Assembly: GCA_038746835.1 (NCBI GenBank)
Contig: JBCDKH010000012.1
Location: 1 to 37,492, forward strand
Source: Planctomycetota bacterium
GTDB lineage: Bacteria > Planctomycetota > Phycisphaerae > Tepidisphaerales > Tepidisphaeraceae
Length of the DNA stretch: 37,492 nucleotides
Reading direction: 5' to 3'
The notes under the pieces were generated by a model. That model was not told the DNA's origin, made no database searches, and saw only the letters and a list, made by a program, of their open reading frames with translations. Positions 24,895 to 32,512 of this stretch are shown piece by piece. Each line of letters begins with the position of its first letter. The stretch's first letter is position 1. The translations under genes were made by a program, and so were the position numbers.

Positions 24895-26316
24895 CTACGC
24901 CGCGTCGCGGGCGGCGGCTTTGCGGGCGAGGATGCGCTTGGCCTCGCCGACGAGATGGAAGCTGCCGGTGATGACCAGCAGGTCGTCGTCTGTCAACGCA
25001 CCGCGGGCCAGTCGCAAGGCGTCCTGCAGCGAACCGGCCGTCTGGCTCATCCGGCCGAAAGCATCGTGGTAGACCTTCTGCAGTTCGCGCGGGTTGGCCG
25101 AACGCGGCGAGTCGATCGGGCAGAAGATCACCTTGTCCGCCCCGGCCATGAGCTTGTCGAGCATGGCGTCGGTGTCCTTGTCGGCCGCACAGCCGAAGAT
25201 GACGACGCTCGCGTCGTATGTGAAGTGCTGCCCGACGGCGCGGAACAACGCGTCGATGCCCGCCGCGTTGTGGGCGGCGTCGGCAATGACGGTCGGCTCG
25301 TCGCGAATGACTTCGAGTCGGCCGTCGAAGGTCAGGCCGTCCAAACCCTTCGCACAGGCTTCGCTCGTGATGCCCTCGACGCCGCGGAGGGCCAACTCAT
25401 CCATCGCGGTGAGCGCCAACCCACAGTTGACTGCCTGGTGCTCGCCCAGCAGCGGCACGGCGAGGTGGTCGAACAGCAGCCGATCCGTCTCGAAGCCGAT
25501 GCGGTTGTTCCGCCCGAGCATGCGGCTGGCCTCGAAGCGCCATGTGAACTCGACGTCCTCGCCCAGCACGCGGAGGTGAGTCTTGCGCTCTTTGGCCACG
25601 TCCTGCAGCACGGCCAGCGTGACCTCGTCCGGCTGGAGGCACGTGATGGCCGTCACGCCGGGCTTGATGATACCGGCCTTCTCGCGGGCGATGTGCGACA
25701 ACGTCGGGCCCAGCTGCTGCGTGTGGTCGAGGCTGAGCGGCGTGATGACACTGACGAGGGGCGTGAGCACGTTGGTGCTGTCGAGCCGGCCACCCAGGCC
25801 GACTTCGACGACCATGATGTCCAGCTCCTGCTCAGCGAAGTGGACGAAGGCGGCGGCAGTGAGCGCGTCGAAATAGGTCGGCGTGACCTTCGCCGCCTTG
25901 GCCGCTTTGGCGACCTTTTCGATGCACGCGTCGAAGTCGCTCGGCGAGATCATCTCGCCCTGCGGCAGGGCTTTGGCGTCGGCGGTCGGTTCGAGGACGC
26001 GGATTCGCTCGCGGACGTCGACGAGGTGAGGCGACGTGTAGAGCCCGGTTCGATGCCCGCAGGCTCGCAGCATCGCGGCCGTCATGGCACAGGTGCTGCC
26101 CTTGCCCTTGGTGCCCGCGACGTGGACGGCCGGGACGCTCTGATGTGGGTTGCCGAGTTTGTCGCAGAGCGCTTCGATGCGTTCGAGTCCGAAGTGCGGC
26201 GTCTGGCCGTCAGGCTTGGTCGGCCGCTGCTCGAAATTGGCCAGCGACGAGAGCCACGCAGCTGCGTCGAACGACGCGGAGCGCTTGCGTGAAGATGCCG
26301 ACGAACGGGTGGCCAT
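24895..26316 (-). CDS. folC: folylpolyglutamate/dihydrofolate synthase
   Basis: It adds glutamate to folates and, in many bacteria, also joins dihydropteroate with glutamate. The 473-residue protein shows the Mur-ligase-like order: FGLERI, P-loop AGTKGKGSTCAM (about 67-78), GLYTSPHL, RERI, MVVEVGLGGRLDSTN, SLDHTQQLG, EKAGIIKPG and a C-terminal domain with DAAHNAAG and SFHLVGEAKRIL. All expected motifs are present. The N-terminus has about 15 extra Ser/Arg-rich residues. The start is ATG 26316, with no Shine-Dalgarno. It is divergent from rimO across a short gap. Confidence 0.95.
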   Translation of the reverse strand: MATRSSASSRKRSASFDAAAWLSSLANFEQRPTKPDGQTPHFGLERIEALCDKLGNPHQSVPAVHVAGTKGKGSTCAMTAAMLRACGHRTGLYTSPHLVDVRERIRVLEPTADAKALPQGEMISPSDFDACIEKVAKAAKAAKVTPTYFDALTAAAFVHFAEQELDIMVVEVGLGGRLDSTNVLTPLVSVITPLSLDHTQQLGPTLSHIAREKAGIIKPGVTAITCLQPDEVTLAVLQDVAKERKTHLRVLGEDVEFTWRFEASRMLGRNNRIGFETDRLLFDHLAVPLLGEHQAVNCGLALTAMDELALRGVEGITSEACAKGLDGLTFDGRLEVIRDEPTVIADAAHNAAGIDALFRAVGQHFTYDASVVIFGCAADKDTDAMLDKLMAGADKVIFCPIDSPRSANPRELQKVYHDAFGRMSQTAGSLQDALRLARGALTDDDLLVITGSFHLVGEAKRILARKAAARDAA

Positions 26317-26407
26317 GAGCGGGTCACGTTAGGAGCGCTCCGGATTCTGCAGCTGCTGATGGTGCTGAGACAAGGTGGCACCGCATACCCTCACGGCCCG
26401 CACGATC

Positions 26408-27925
26408 ATGCCAGCGACCGCCTCCGAGATCGAAAGCGTCGCCTTCGTCAGCCTCGGCTGCGCGAAGAATTTGGTCGATTCGGAGCGCATGTTGGGCCTT
26501 TTGGCGGCCGATGGGATTGCCGTCACGCCTGATCACGACGAGGCCGATGCGATCGTCATCAACACTTGCGGCTTCCTGGAGGCCAGCAAGACCGAATCGA
26601 TGGCCGAGATCAACGCGGCGATCGATTTGAAAGAGGCGGGCAAGGTCAAGCGCGTGGTGGTCGCGGGATGTTTGGTGCAGCGGCACAAGACCAAGCTGCT
26701 GGCCGACGCGCCGGGCATCGACAAGCTGGTGGGTGTCTTCGACCGCGACCACATCGTCCAGGCCGTCCGCGGCGAGCGAAACGGCGATGATGATCACTAC
26801 CTCGGCAAGTACCACGCCGTGACGCGATCGGGCTCGGCGACGACGAGCAGCGTCGCATCGACGCCGGCAGAGGCCATCCTGAACAAGCAAGCCGCCGGCA
26901 AGCGTGGCATGCGCCTGCCGACGTTCGAGGACGATCGGGCCCGGCTCCGACTCACGCCGCGGCACTTCGCGTACCTGCGGATGAGCGAGGGCTGCAACCA
27001 GGGCTGCGGCTTCTGCACGATCCCCAGCATCCGCGGCCCGATGCGGAGCAAGCCGGTCGACCACATTTTGGCTGAAGGTCAGGAACTCGCCGCCGACGGG
27101 GCGGTAGAGCTTTTGCTGATCGGGCAGGACACGACCAGCTATGGCACCGACATCGGTTGGTTCGGCCAGGGCAAAGGGCTCGCCGGTCTCCTCAAAACCC
27201 TCGACCGCGACCTGCCGGCCGACGTGGCGTGGGTCAGGCTGATGTACGCCTACCCGTCGTGTTTCACCGACGAGATGATCGACGCGCTCGCCTCATGTCG
27301 GCGGATCGTGCCGTACGTCGACATGCCGCTTCAGCACATCAACACCGACGTGCTGGCTCGCATGCGCCGCAAGGTCGACCGTGAGCTGACGACCACGCTC
27401 GTCGACAAGCTGCACGACCGCGTTCCGGGGCTGGCTTTGCGGACGACCTTCATCACCGGCACCCCCGGCGAAACCGAGGCCGAGCACCAGGAACTCGTCG
27501 ACTGGATCGCCGAGGGGCACTTCGAGCACGTGGGCGTCTTCGAGTACTCCCCCGAGCCCGGCACCCCGATGGGCCGCATGGATGGGCAAATCGGCGCCGA
27601 GACGAAGACGTGTCGCTACGGGGAACTGATGGAAGCCCAGCAGCGGGTTGTCTTCGAGCGCAATGCATCACGCGTCGGTCAGACGGTCGAGGTCATCATC
27701 GACGCCTCCCAGGGACAAGCCGACGACGGGACGCTGGTCTACGCCGGTCGAACGACCGGTCAGGCTCCGGACATCGACAGCGTCACCTACGTCGCGAGCA
27801 AGGACGAACTGCACGCGGGTCAGATCGTCGACGTGACGATTTCGGACTACCAGCACTATGACTTGGTTGGGGAGCCGAAGCGGTCAACGGCGCGGGGGCT
27901 TCCGGTGCTGGCAAAGTCACTTTAG
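26408..27925 (+). CDS. rimO: ribosomal protein S12 methylthiotransferase
   Basis: A radical SAM enzyme that adds a methylthio group to Asp of ribosomal protein S12. Counting from ATG 26408 (505 residues), the N-terminal cluster cysteines are C18 (SLGCAKN), C54 (NTCGF) and C88 (AGCLVQRH). The radical SAM triad is C196, C200 and C203 (CNQGCGFC, then TIPSIRGP). A TRAM domain closes the protein. SLGCAKNLVDSE identifies RimO rather than MiaB. A GTG at 26375 would add eleven residues. There is an insert of about 45 residues, rich in Ser, Thr and charged residues, before the radical SAM motif. The last codons and stop lie inside a palindrome shared with the convergent transposase gene. Confidence 0.94.
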   Translation: MPATASEIESVAFVSLGCAKNLVDSERMLGLLAADGIAVTPDHDEADAIVINTCGFLEASKTESMAEINAAIDLKEAGKVKRVVVAGCLVQRHKTKLLADAPGIDKLVGVFDRDHIVQAVRGERNGDDDHYLGKYHAVTRSGSATTSSVASTPAEAILNKQAAGKRGMRLPTFEDDRARLRLTPRHFAYLRMSEGCNQGCGFCTIPSIRGPMRSKPVDHILAEGQELAADGAVELLLIGQDTTSYGTDIGWFGQGKGLAGLLKTLDRDLPADVAWVRLMYAYPSCFTDEMIDALASCRRIVPYVDMPLQHINTDVLARMRRKVDRELTTTLVDKLHDRVPGLALRTTFITGTPGETEAEHQELVDWIAEGHFEHVGVFEYSPEPGTPMGRMDGQIGAETKTCRYGELMEAQQRVVFERNASRVGQTVEVIIDASQGQADDGTLVYAGRTTGQAPDIDSVTYVASKDELHAGQIVDVTISDYQHYDLVGEPKRSTARGLPVLAKSL

Positions 27926-27932
27926 TGACTTT
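27913..27932. repeat. palindrome at the left end of the RAYT cassette
   Basis: AAAGTCACT (27913-27921), two bases, AGTGACTTT (27924-27932): a perfect 9-bp inverted repeat. It contains the rimO stop TAG (27923-27925) on the plus strand and the RAYT stop TGA (27919-27917) on the minus strand. Confidence 0.9.
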
Positions 27933-28513
27933 GACGTGCGTGTCTCGGATAAGGAACCCCCGGTGAGAAACGCATCAAGCTCAAACGCACGCTTCACAGC
28001 GCGATCGATGTCGACGTTCACACGCGTGTGGAGATAGTCACACCCGTTACGAACCAGTCCGTGTCGCGCTCCTTGCGTGAGCGTGTAGCGGTAAGCGTTG
28101 CGACACTGTTTCTCGTTACGAATGCAACCGTCAAAGTATCCTTGACCAACACCATCTCCTCTCCAGAATTCTTTCCTGCGTTCGGGAAGGAGATCGTTGA
28201 CGAGCTTCGCGACACTCCCGTGCAACTTTCGCATCATGGGACCGAGCTCTCGACCCACCCGCAAGAACCCGATCGTGTGGTAGTGGTTGCTCAGCAGCGA
28301 TGTCACGAAGGGAATGAAATCGTGCTGTCCGGTGTACTTGTCAAATCGATCCCAGAAAATCGATTTGGCTTCTTCAGATGAAAATGCAGGAAATCCTGAT
28401 CTCGTCTTCGCAGTGATGAAATAAACCTGCCGGTCAAGGTACCAGTGCTCGAACTTGTGCTTTCCTTTGTAGTACTCGGGCATGCCAGGAACGCTCTTGT
28501 CGATCGATGGCAC
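27917..28513 (-). CDS. REP-associated tyrosine transposase (RAYT, Y1_Tnp superfamily)
   Basis: A 198-residue single-strand transposase of the IS200/REP type. The metal-binding HxH is H77-Y-H79 in SLLSNHYHTIGF. Aligning YFDGCIRNEKQC...AYRYTLTQGARHGLV with the common RAYT pattern RYIxxNPVxAGLV makes Y143 the likely nucleophile; the usual NP is QG here. FEHWYLDRQVYFITAKT is the family's first strand pair. The start is GTG 28513, or ATG 28483, which begins at PEYYKGKHKFEHWY; neither has a clear Shine-Dalgarno. The coding sequence looks less GC-rich than its neighbours, a sign of transfer. Flanking palindromes are likely its cognate hairpins. Confidence 0.88.
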   Translation of the reverse strand: MPSIDKSVPGMPEYYKGKHKFEHWYLDRQVYFITAKTRSGFPAFSSEEAKSIFWDRFDKYTGQHDFIPFVTSLLSNHYHTIGFLRVGRELGPMMRKLHGSVAKLVNDLLPERRKEFWRGDGVGQGYFDGCIRNEKQCRNAYRYTLTQGARHGLVRNGCDYLHTRVNVDIDRAVKRAFELDAFLTGGSLSETRTSKSLK

Positions 28514-28545
28514 GGAGCAAGAGTAGCGATTTCCATCCAGTTTCC

Positions 28546-28565
28546 AAAGTCACTAAAGTGACATT
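28546..28565. repeat. palindrome at the right end of the RAYT cassette
   Basis: AAAGTCACT (28546-28554), AA, then AGTGACATT (28557-28565): the same palindrome as at 27913-27932 with one arm mismatch (A for T) and a changed centre. It lies between the RAYT start and the ATG of the agmatine deiminase gene (28572). Confidence 0.85.
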
Positions 28566-28571
28566 GCCTCC

Positions 28572-29600
28572 ATGTCCCCCGCACCGCGCGAGCTCGACTT
28601 CCGCTTCCCACCGGAGTGGGCGCTCCACGACGCGACGTGGATGAGCTTCCCGCGCCCGGACGGACAGAGCTTTCCCGGTCGCTACGACCGAGTCCTTCCG
28701 AACCTCACGAACGTGATCCGGACGATCGCGCGATTCGAGACGGTGCGGATCAACGTCCCGGACAGAACTTGGGCACAGAAAGTCCGCGACCTCGTCGGAA
28801 GCGTCGACGTCGAGACGATCGAGATCCCGACGAATGAGCCGTGGTGCCGAGACCACGGGCCTGCGTTCGTGGTGGACGACGAAGGGGAGCTTGCCGTCGC
28901 GAACTGGCGCTACAACGCGTGGGGCGGGAAGTATCCGCCATGGGAGGACGACGACGCGGTACCGAAACGCATCGCAGAACACCTCGGCCTGCGGCTCTTT
29001 GAGCCGGGCATCGTCATGGAAGGCGGAGCGGTCGACTTCGACGGCCGAGGCTCAATCCTCACCACACGCGACTGCCTCCTCAACCCCAACCGCAACGGGA
29101 ACCTCAACATCTACGACGTCGAAGGCTACCTCCTCGACTTCTACGGTCAGGAACGCGTTCACTGGCTCACCGGCGGCATCGCGGGAGACGACACCGACGG
29201 GCACGTCGACGACCTCGCTCGCTTCATTGATCCGAACACCATCGTCGTCGGCGTCGAGGACAACCCGTCCGACGTGAACCACGCCGCGACCACCTCGGCC
29301 TACGAACAGTGCCGACAGCTCGGGTACGACGTCGTCCAACTTCCCATGCCCGGCCCGGTCGAGATCGAAGGCGAACGCATGCCCGCGACCTACGTCAATT
29401 TCAGCTTCGTCAACGGCGGGCTCGTCGTCCCGACGTACGGGCACGACAACGACGACCGCTGCCTCGCGATCCTGCGGGAACGCCTGCCGGGTCGAGAGGT
29501 CGTGGGCGTCGATTGCTCCGAGCTGATCTGGGGACTCGGGGCGGTGCACTGCCTGACGCAGCAGCAGCCGAGGCCGGAAAGCTGGAAGGAGCAAGCTTGA
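28572..29600 (+). CDS. aguA: agmatine deiminase
   Basis: It hydrolyses agmatine to N-carbamoylputrescine and ammonia, the first step of one putrescine route. It belongs to the guanidino-group-modifying (PPAD-type) fold. The 342-residue sequence shows FPPEWALHDATWMSFPR, the substrate site NEPWCRDHGP (C92, R93, D94), MEGGAVDFDGRG, the catalytic His211 in GDDTDGHVDDLARF, and the nucleophile Cys327 in LGAVHCLTQQQ. All motifs of an active enzyme are present. No Shine-Dalgarno is visible before ATG 28572, and the RAYT palindrome occupies the leader. No other polyamine gene is nearby. The stop overlaps the acpS start. Confidence 0.93.
   Translation: MSPAPRELDFRFPPEWALHDATWMSFPRPDGQSFPGRYDRVLPNLTNVIRTIARFETVRINVPDRTWAQKVRDLVGSVDVETIEIPTNEPWCRDHGPAFVVDDEGELAVANWRYNAWGGKYPPWEDDDAVPKRIAEHLGLRLFEPGIVMEGGAVDFDGRGSILTTRDCLLNPNRNGNLNIYDVEGYLLDFYGQERVHWLTGGIAGDDTDGHVDDLARFIDPNTIVVGVEDNPSDVNHAATTSAYEQCRQLGYDVVQLPMPGPVEIEGERMPATYVNFSFVNGGLVVPTYGHDNDDRCLAILRERLPGREVVGVDCSELIWGLGAVHCLTQQQPRPESWKEQA
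29586..29591 (+). promoter_or_regulatory. Shine-Dalgarno of acpS that decides a TTG start
   Basis: AAGGAG lies within the last codons of the agmatine deiminase gene, 5 nt before TTG 29597. The in-frame reading from that TTG gives an AcpS of normal length. Confidence 0.7.
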
Positions 29601-29995
29601 AGCTTGAAGGCCAGAAGGTGCTCGGGCACGGGATCGATCTCGTCGAGGTCGAGGCGATTGCGTCGCTGCTGGAGCGGCATGCGGAGCGGTTCTGCGAGCG
29701 TTGCTTCACGCCGGACGAGGTCGCCTATTGCCGGCGCAGCCAGAAGCGGGCGGCGGAGCATTTTGCTGTTCGGTTCGCGGCGAAGGAGGCCGTGTTCAAG
29801 GCGCTGGGCACCGGGCGTCGGCATGGGATGGCGTGGACGGACGTCGCGGTCCATCGGTTGCCGACGGGCGAGCCGAAGATCGTGTTGACAGGCGTTGCTG
29901 CGGAGTTTGCGGCAGAGCGTGGGATTGCGTCGTGGTCGGTGTCGTTGTCGCACACGCATCGGACAGCTGCTGCGAGTGTCGTGGCGCTGGGATGA
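29597..29995 (+). CDS. acpS: holo-[acyl-carrier-protein] synthase
   Basis: It transfers 4'-phosphopantetheine from CoA to apo-ACP. The 132-residue product has the two family motifs: GHGIDLVEVEAI (metal Asp14) and RFAAKEAVFKALGTG (Lys63-Glu64). The later VSLSHTHRTAAASVVA is the C-terminal motif. The start TTG 29597 is read from AAGGAG at 5-nt spacing and overlaps the preceding stop in TTGA, so translation is probably coupled to the agmatine deiminase. The next gene starts in ATGA at the end of this one. No pdxJ or acpP is next to it. Confidence 0.94.
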   Translation: MKLEGQKVLGHGIDLVEVEAIASLLERHAERFCERCFTPDEVAYCRRSQKRAAEHFAVRFAAKEAVFKALGTGRRHGMAWTDVAVHRLPTGEPKIVLTGVAAEFAAERGIASWSVSLSHTHRTAAASVVALG

Positions 29996-30432
29996 GTTCT
30001 TCCAGACCCGGGGCGACGCTGCGCTCTGCCCGACGGCTTCGATTGCTAGCGTGGATCGTGGACGACGACGCGTTCGACGTGTTGCTGACGAGTGACCTGG
30101 CTCTCGAGGTGCGCGAGACGTTCGAGGAAATGATCGGATTCGGCGCGACGCCCGTCGCCGCGACGCAGGAGACGGTCAGCCGCTTCGGGGAGTTGTTGAG
30201 TGACGACGAGCACGGGCCGCTGGTGCTGGTCGTACTGGCGGTGCTGCAGCTGCGTCACGGGATGATCTTCTCCAGCATCCGCGACGCCGCTGTCACCGCC
30301 ATCGACACCGGCTCGGCCATGCGGCTCGCCTCGGGCGAAGGACGCGGCGAGGTGCACCTCGCGCTCGACGAACTGCGTCAGGTGCTCGAAGAAATCGACG
30401 TCGAGGACGATGAAGACGACGACGAGGACTGA
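29992..30432 (+). CDS. small unknown protein with acidic tail
   Basis: A 146-residue protein that I do not recognise. It is mainly helical, with the segment WIVDDDAFDVLLTSDLALEVRETFEEMIGFGATPVAATQETVSRFGELL, and a C-terminal run of Asp and Glu (VEDDEDDDED). The start ATG 29992 overlaps the acpS stop (ATGA), so it is the third gene of a coupled trio. Its last 55 bases are antisense to the 3' end of the convergent membrane protein gene. Confidence 0.75.
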   Translation: MSSSRPGATLRSARRLRLLAWIVDDDAFDVLLTSDLALEVRETFEEMIGFGATPVAATQETVSRFGELLSDDEHGPLVLVVLAVLQLRHGMIFSSIRDAAVTAIDTGSAMRLASGEGRGEVHLALDELRQVLEEIDVEDDEDDDED

Positions 30433-30974
30433 GGCGTCCCAAACCGCACGCCGCGGAAAGAGCGAGCGACGTCGCGGCGAAGCAGGTACTTCAGCGACAG
30501 AATCAGCAGCCCGACTGCAATCGCGATCGGGACGAGCGTCCAGACGAAGAACGCCCCCAGAGCAGAGCCGCGTGGTGCGTCGACGGGCACGCTCTCGAAC
30601 AGATCCGTCAGCCCGCCGGTGAGCCGATACCCGATGGCGGCGGTGATGTAGACCAGCGTCATCAGGCAGAACGCGATCATGATCCCGCGGCCCGGCCGAA
30701 CGCGGATGAACCCCAGCAAGCCCCCGGCCACGCCAGTCGTGCCAATGAAGAAGAACACGACCACCGCCGCCGCGTCGACCGGGCGCACCGGCGGCGGGGC
30801 GGGACGATCGTCCGGGTCCATCGCCGCCACGTCTTCGGGCATCGGCGGATTTGCCAGGTTCACCGCCGTCAGCGGACTGCAGATCATCATGAGGAAGCCG
30901 AGGATCAACGTGGCCGCACTCACCACCGGCACGTACACGTCGGCGGGTCGCTGCAGTGGGGCATCGTCGATCAC
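30378..30974 (-). CDS. small membrane protein with poly-serine tail
   Basis: A 198-residue protein with four likely transmembrane helices: VVSAATLILGFLMMICSPL, AAAVVVFFFIGTTGVAGGLLGFI, GIMIAFCLMTLVYITAAIGYRL and ALGAFFVWTLVPIAIAVGLLILSLKYLL. A Pro-rich loop (DPDDRPAPPPVRP) separates the first two. The tail is a Ser-rich run after GTPQ, coded antisense to the Asp/Glu tail of the convergent gene. The start is GTG 30974, without a clear ribosome site. I do not recognise the family and propose no function. Confidence 0.75.
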   Translation of the reverse strand: MIDDAPLQRPADVYVPVVSAATLILGFLMMICSPLTAVNLANPPMPEDVAAMDPDDRPAPPPVRPVDAAAVVVFFFIGTTGVAGGLLGFIRVRPGRGIMIAFCLMTLVYITAAIGYRLTGGLTDLFESVPVDAPRGSALGAFFVWTLVPIAIAVGLLILSLKYLLRRDVARSFRGVRFGTPQSSSSSSSSSTSISSST

Positions 30975-30988
30975 GCCAGAGTTTTAGG

Positions 30989-32383
30989 TCACGACGACTG
31001 CTGCTTGTGCCACTTGTCGACAGCCTGGTGGACGACCTCGAAGAGCGTCGGGTGAACGAACACCGCGTCCAGGATCGACGCCAGCGGCTTGTCCAGGTGC
31101 ATGAGCATGATGAACGCGTGGATCAGCTCGCCCGCTTGCGGCCCGACGATGCAGGCGCCCAGCAACTTGCCGTTGGGATCGTCCGGGTCGAGGACGAGCT
31201 TCACCTGGCCGACGCCCTCGCCGGTGACGCGGGCTCGGTCGTTGGCCTTCATTGGGACGGTGATGATCGTGGCACCGGGTGCGTCCTTTTCCGACTTGCC
31301 GACGCGGCCGAGCTCGGGATCGGTGAAGACGGCCCAGGGCACGAGGCGTTGGGAGCGGTCGGCACTGCCGCCGGGGTCGCGCTCTTCGCGGAGGTGGCCG
31401 AGGAGGATGTGGTGGTCGTCGTGCGCAGTGTGCGTGAAGGCCGGCCCGCCGCGGGCGTCGCCGCAGACGTAAAGGTTGTCGACGCCCGCGACCCGCCCGA
31501 CGTCGTCGGTCTCGATCGCGCCGCGCTCGCCCGTCTCGACGCCGATCTGCTCGAGGCCGAGGTCGCTCGTGTTCGGGTGCCTGCCCGTCGCGGCGAAGAT
31601 CGTGTCGCACGACACCGGATCGCCGTGGTCGAATTGCACACGCCACCCGTCGCCGTCCGGCTCGACTTTGGTCGTCTTCCGGCCGAAGAGAAATCGCACG
31701 CCTTCGCCTTCGAGGGCTTCGACGATGAGCCCTGCCATGTCGTCGTCTTCGTGCCGAAGGATGCGATCGCTGTGCTGGACGAGTGTCACCTCATGGCCCA
31801 TTCGTTGGTAGAACTGGGCCATTTCCACGCCGATGTACCCGCCGCCGAGCATGACGAGTCGCCGGCCGACGTCGTCGCGGTCGAGCCAGCTTTCGCTCGT
31901 GATCGGGTTCGCCTCGGCCAGGCCTTCGACGTCCGGCAGGGCGGTTCGGCTGCCGGGGTCGAGGACGACGCGCCCAGCCGTGACACGCTCGTCGCCGACG
32001 GTCACGATGAAGCCGTCGCCATGCCGATCGGCAAGCCGCGCGTGGCCTTGGTACAGCTGCACGCCGCTCGTCTCGAAGCTCTTGCGGATGTGGTGTCGGG
32101 CCTTCTCGGTCCAGACGCGGGCGCGGGCCAGCACGTCCGTCAGCACCGGCCGAACCTCGCCGACCTCGACGCCCCAGTCTTGGCCGTTGCGTGCGAGGTG
32201 GGCGACGCGGGCCGAGGCGTGGACGGCCTTGCTCGGCATGCAGCCGAAGTTGACGCACGACCCGCCGAAGTGCTCCTTCTCCGCGAGCCCGACGCGATGC
32301 CCGTCGCCGCACAGCTTCGGCGCCAGCGGCACGTTCGTCTGCCCGGCTCCTACGAGGAAGACGTCGAAGTCGAATTCGCTCAC
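30989..32383 (-). CDS. FAD-dependent pyridine nucleotide-disulfide oxidoreductase (MerA/lipoamide dehydrogenase-like)
   Basis: The 464-residue flavoprotein has the three-domain layout of the family. The FAD-binding start is DVFLVGAGQTNVPLA. The redox disulfide is C43-VNFG-C48 in GGSCVNFGCMPSKA. The NAD(P)-binding segment is RLVMLGGGYIGVEMAQFYQRMGHEVTLV, then NLYVCGDARGG. The C-terminal dimer interface ends with HPTLFEVVHQAV, where His and Glu form the usual catalytic pair. The GQTN variant of the dinucleotide fold is more like mercuric reductase-type paralogues than true lipoamide dehydrogenase, but the extra vicinal Cys pair of MerA is absent. The substrate is therefore open. The start is GTG 32383, with no Shine-Dalgarno. 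Confidence 0.88.
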   Translation of the reverse strand: MSEFDFDVFLVGAGQTNVPLAPKLCGDGHRVGLAEKEHFGGSCVNFGCMPSKAVHASARVAHLARNGQDWGVEVGEVRPVLTDVLARARVWTEKARHHIRKSFETSGVQLYQGHARLADRHGDGFIVTVGDERVTAGRVVLDPGSRTALPDVEGLAEANPITSESWLDRDDVGRRLVMLGGGYIGVEMAQFYQRMGHEVTLVQHSDRILRHEDDDMAGLIVEALEGEGVRFLFGRKTTKVEPDGDGWRVQFDHGDPVSCDTIFAATGRHPNTSDLGLEQIGVETGERGAIETDDVGRVAGVDNLYVCGDARGGPAFTHTAHDDHHILLGHLREERDPGGSADRSQRLVPWAVFTDPELGRVGKSEKDAPGATIITVPMKANDRARVTGEGVGQVKLVLDPDDPNGKLLGACIVGPQAGELIHAFIMLMHLDKPLASILDAVFVHPTLFEVVHQAVDKWHKQQSS

Positions 32384-32416
32384 GCGTCGAGCGTACGAAA
32401 GTCACTCGACGCGCGA

Positions 32417-32498
32417 CTGCGGGATGCAATCCCGCAGCTACCTCTTGCATCGAACGTCGTTCGGTTAACGCGGGTAGCTGCGGGGCTACGGCCCGCAG
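32417..32498. repeat. 82-bp double-hairpin element, family D copy 1
   Basis: Two 26-base arms (32417-32442 and 32473-32498) enclose exactly 30 bases. Each arm carries its own hairpin: CTGCGGGAT-GCA-ATCCCGCAG on the left, and CTGCGGG/CCCGCAG around seven bases on the right. The arms also pair with each other through CTACC and GGTAG. Copy 2 at 33068-33149 lies in opposite orientation with the same 26-30-26 spacing. Confidence 0.85.
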
Positions 32499-32512
32499 CC
32501 CGATTCGATGGC

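Larger units (their letters stand above)
27913..28565 (-). mobile_element. RAYT cassette bounded by inverted copies of a palindrome
   Basis: The single transposase gene is framed by a 20-bp palindrome at 27913-27932 and a slightly diverged copy at 28546-28565. In inverted orientation the copies agree at 20 of 21 positions when one base beyond each palindrome is included. The segment is visibly richer in A and T than its neighbours. No target-site duplication can be recognised. The left end lies within the last codons of rimO; the right end lies 6 bases before the agmatine deiminase ATG. Confidence 0.7.

Noticed and set aside
30989-32383. Mercuric reductase (merA) as a specific name
   Set aside because: The active-site disulfide is present but the C-terminal vicinal Cys pair and an HMA domain are missing, and no mer genes are nearby.
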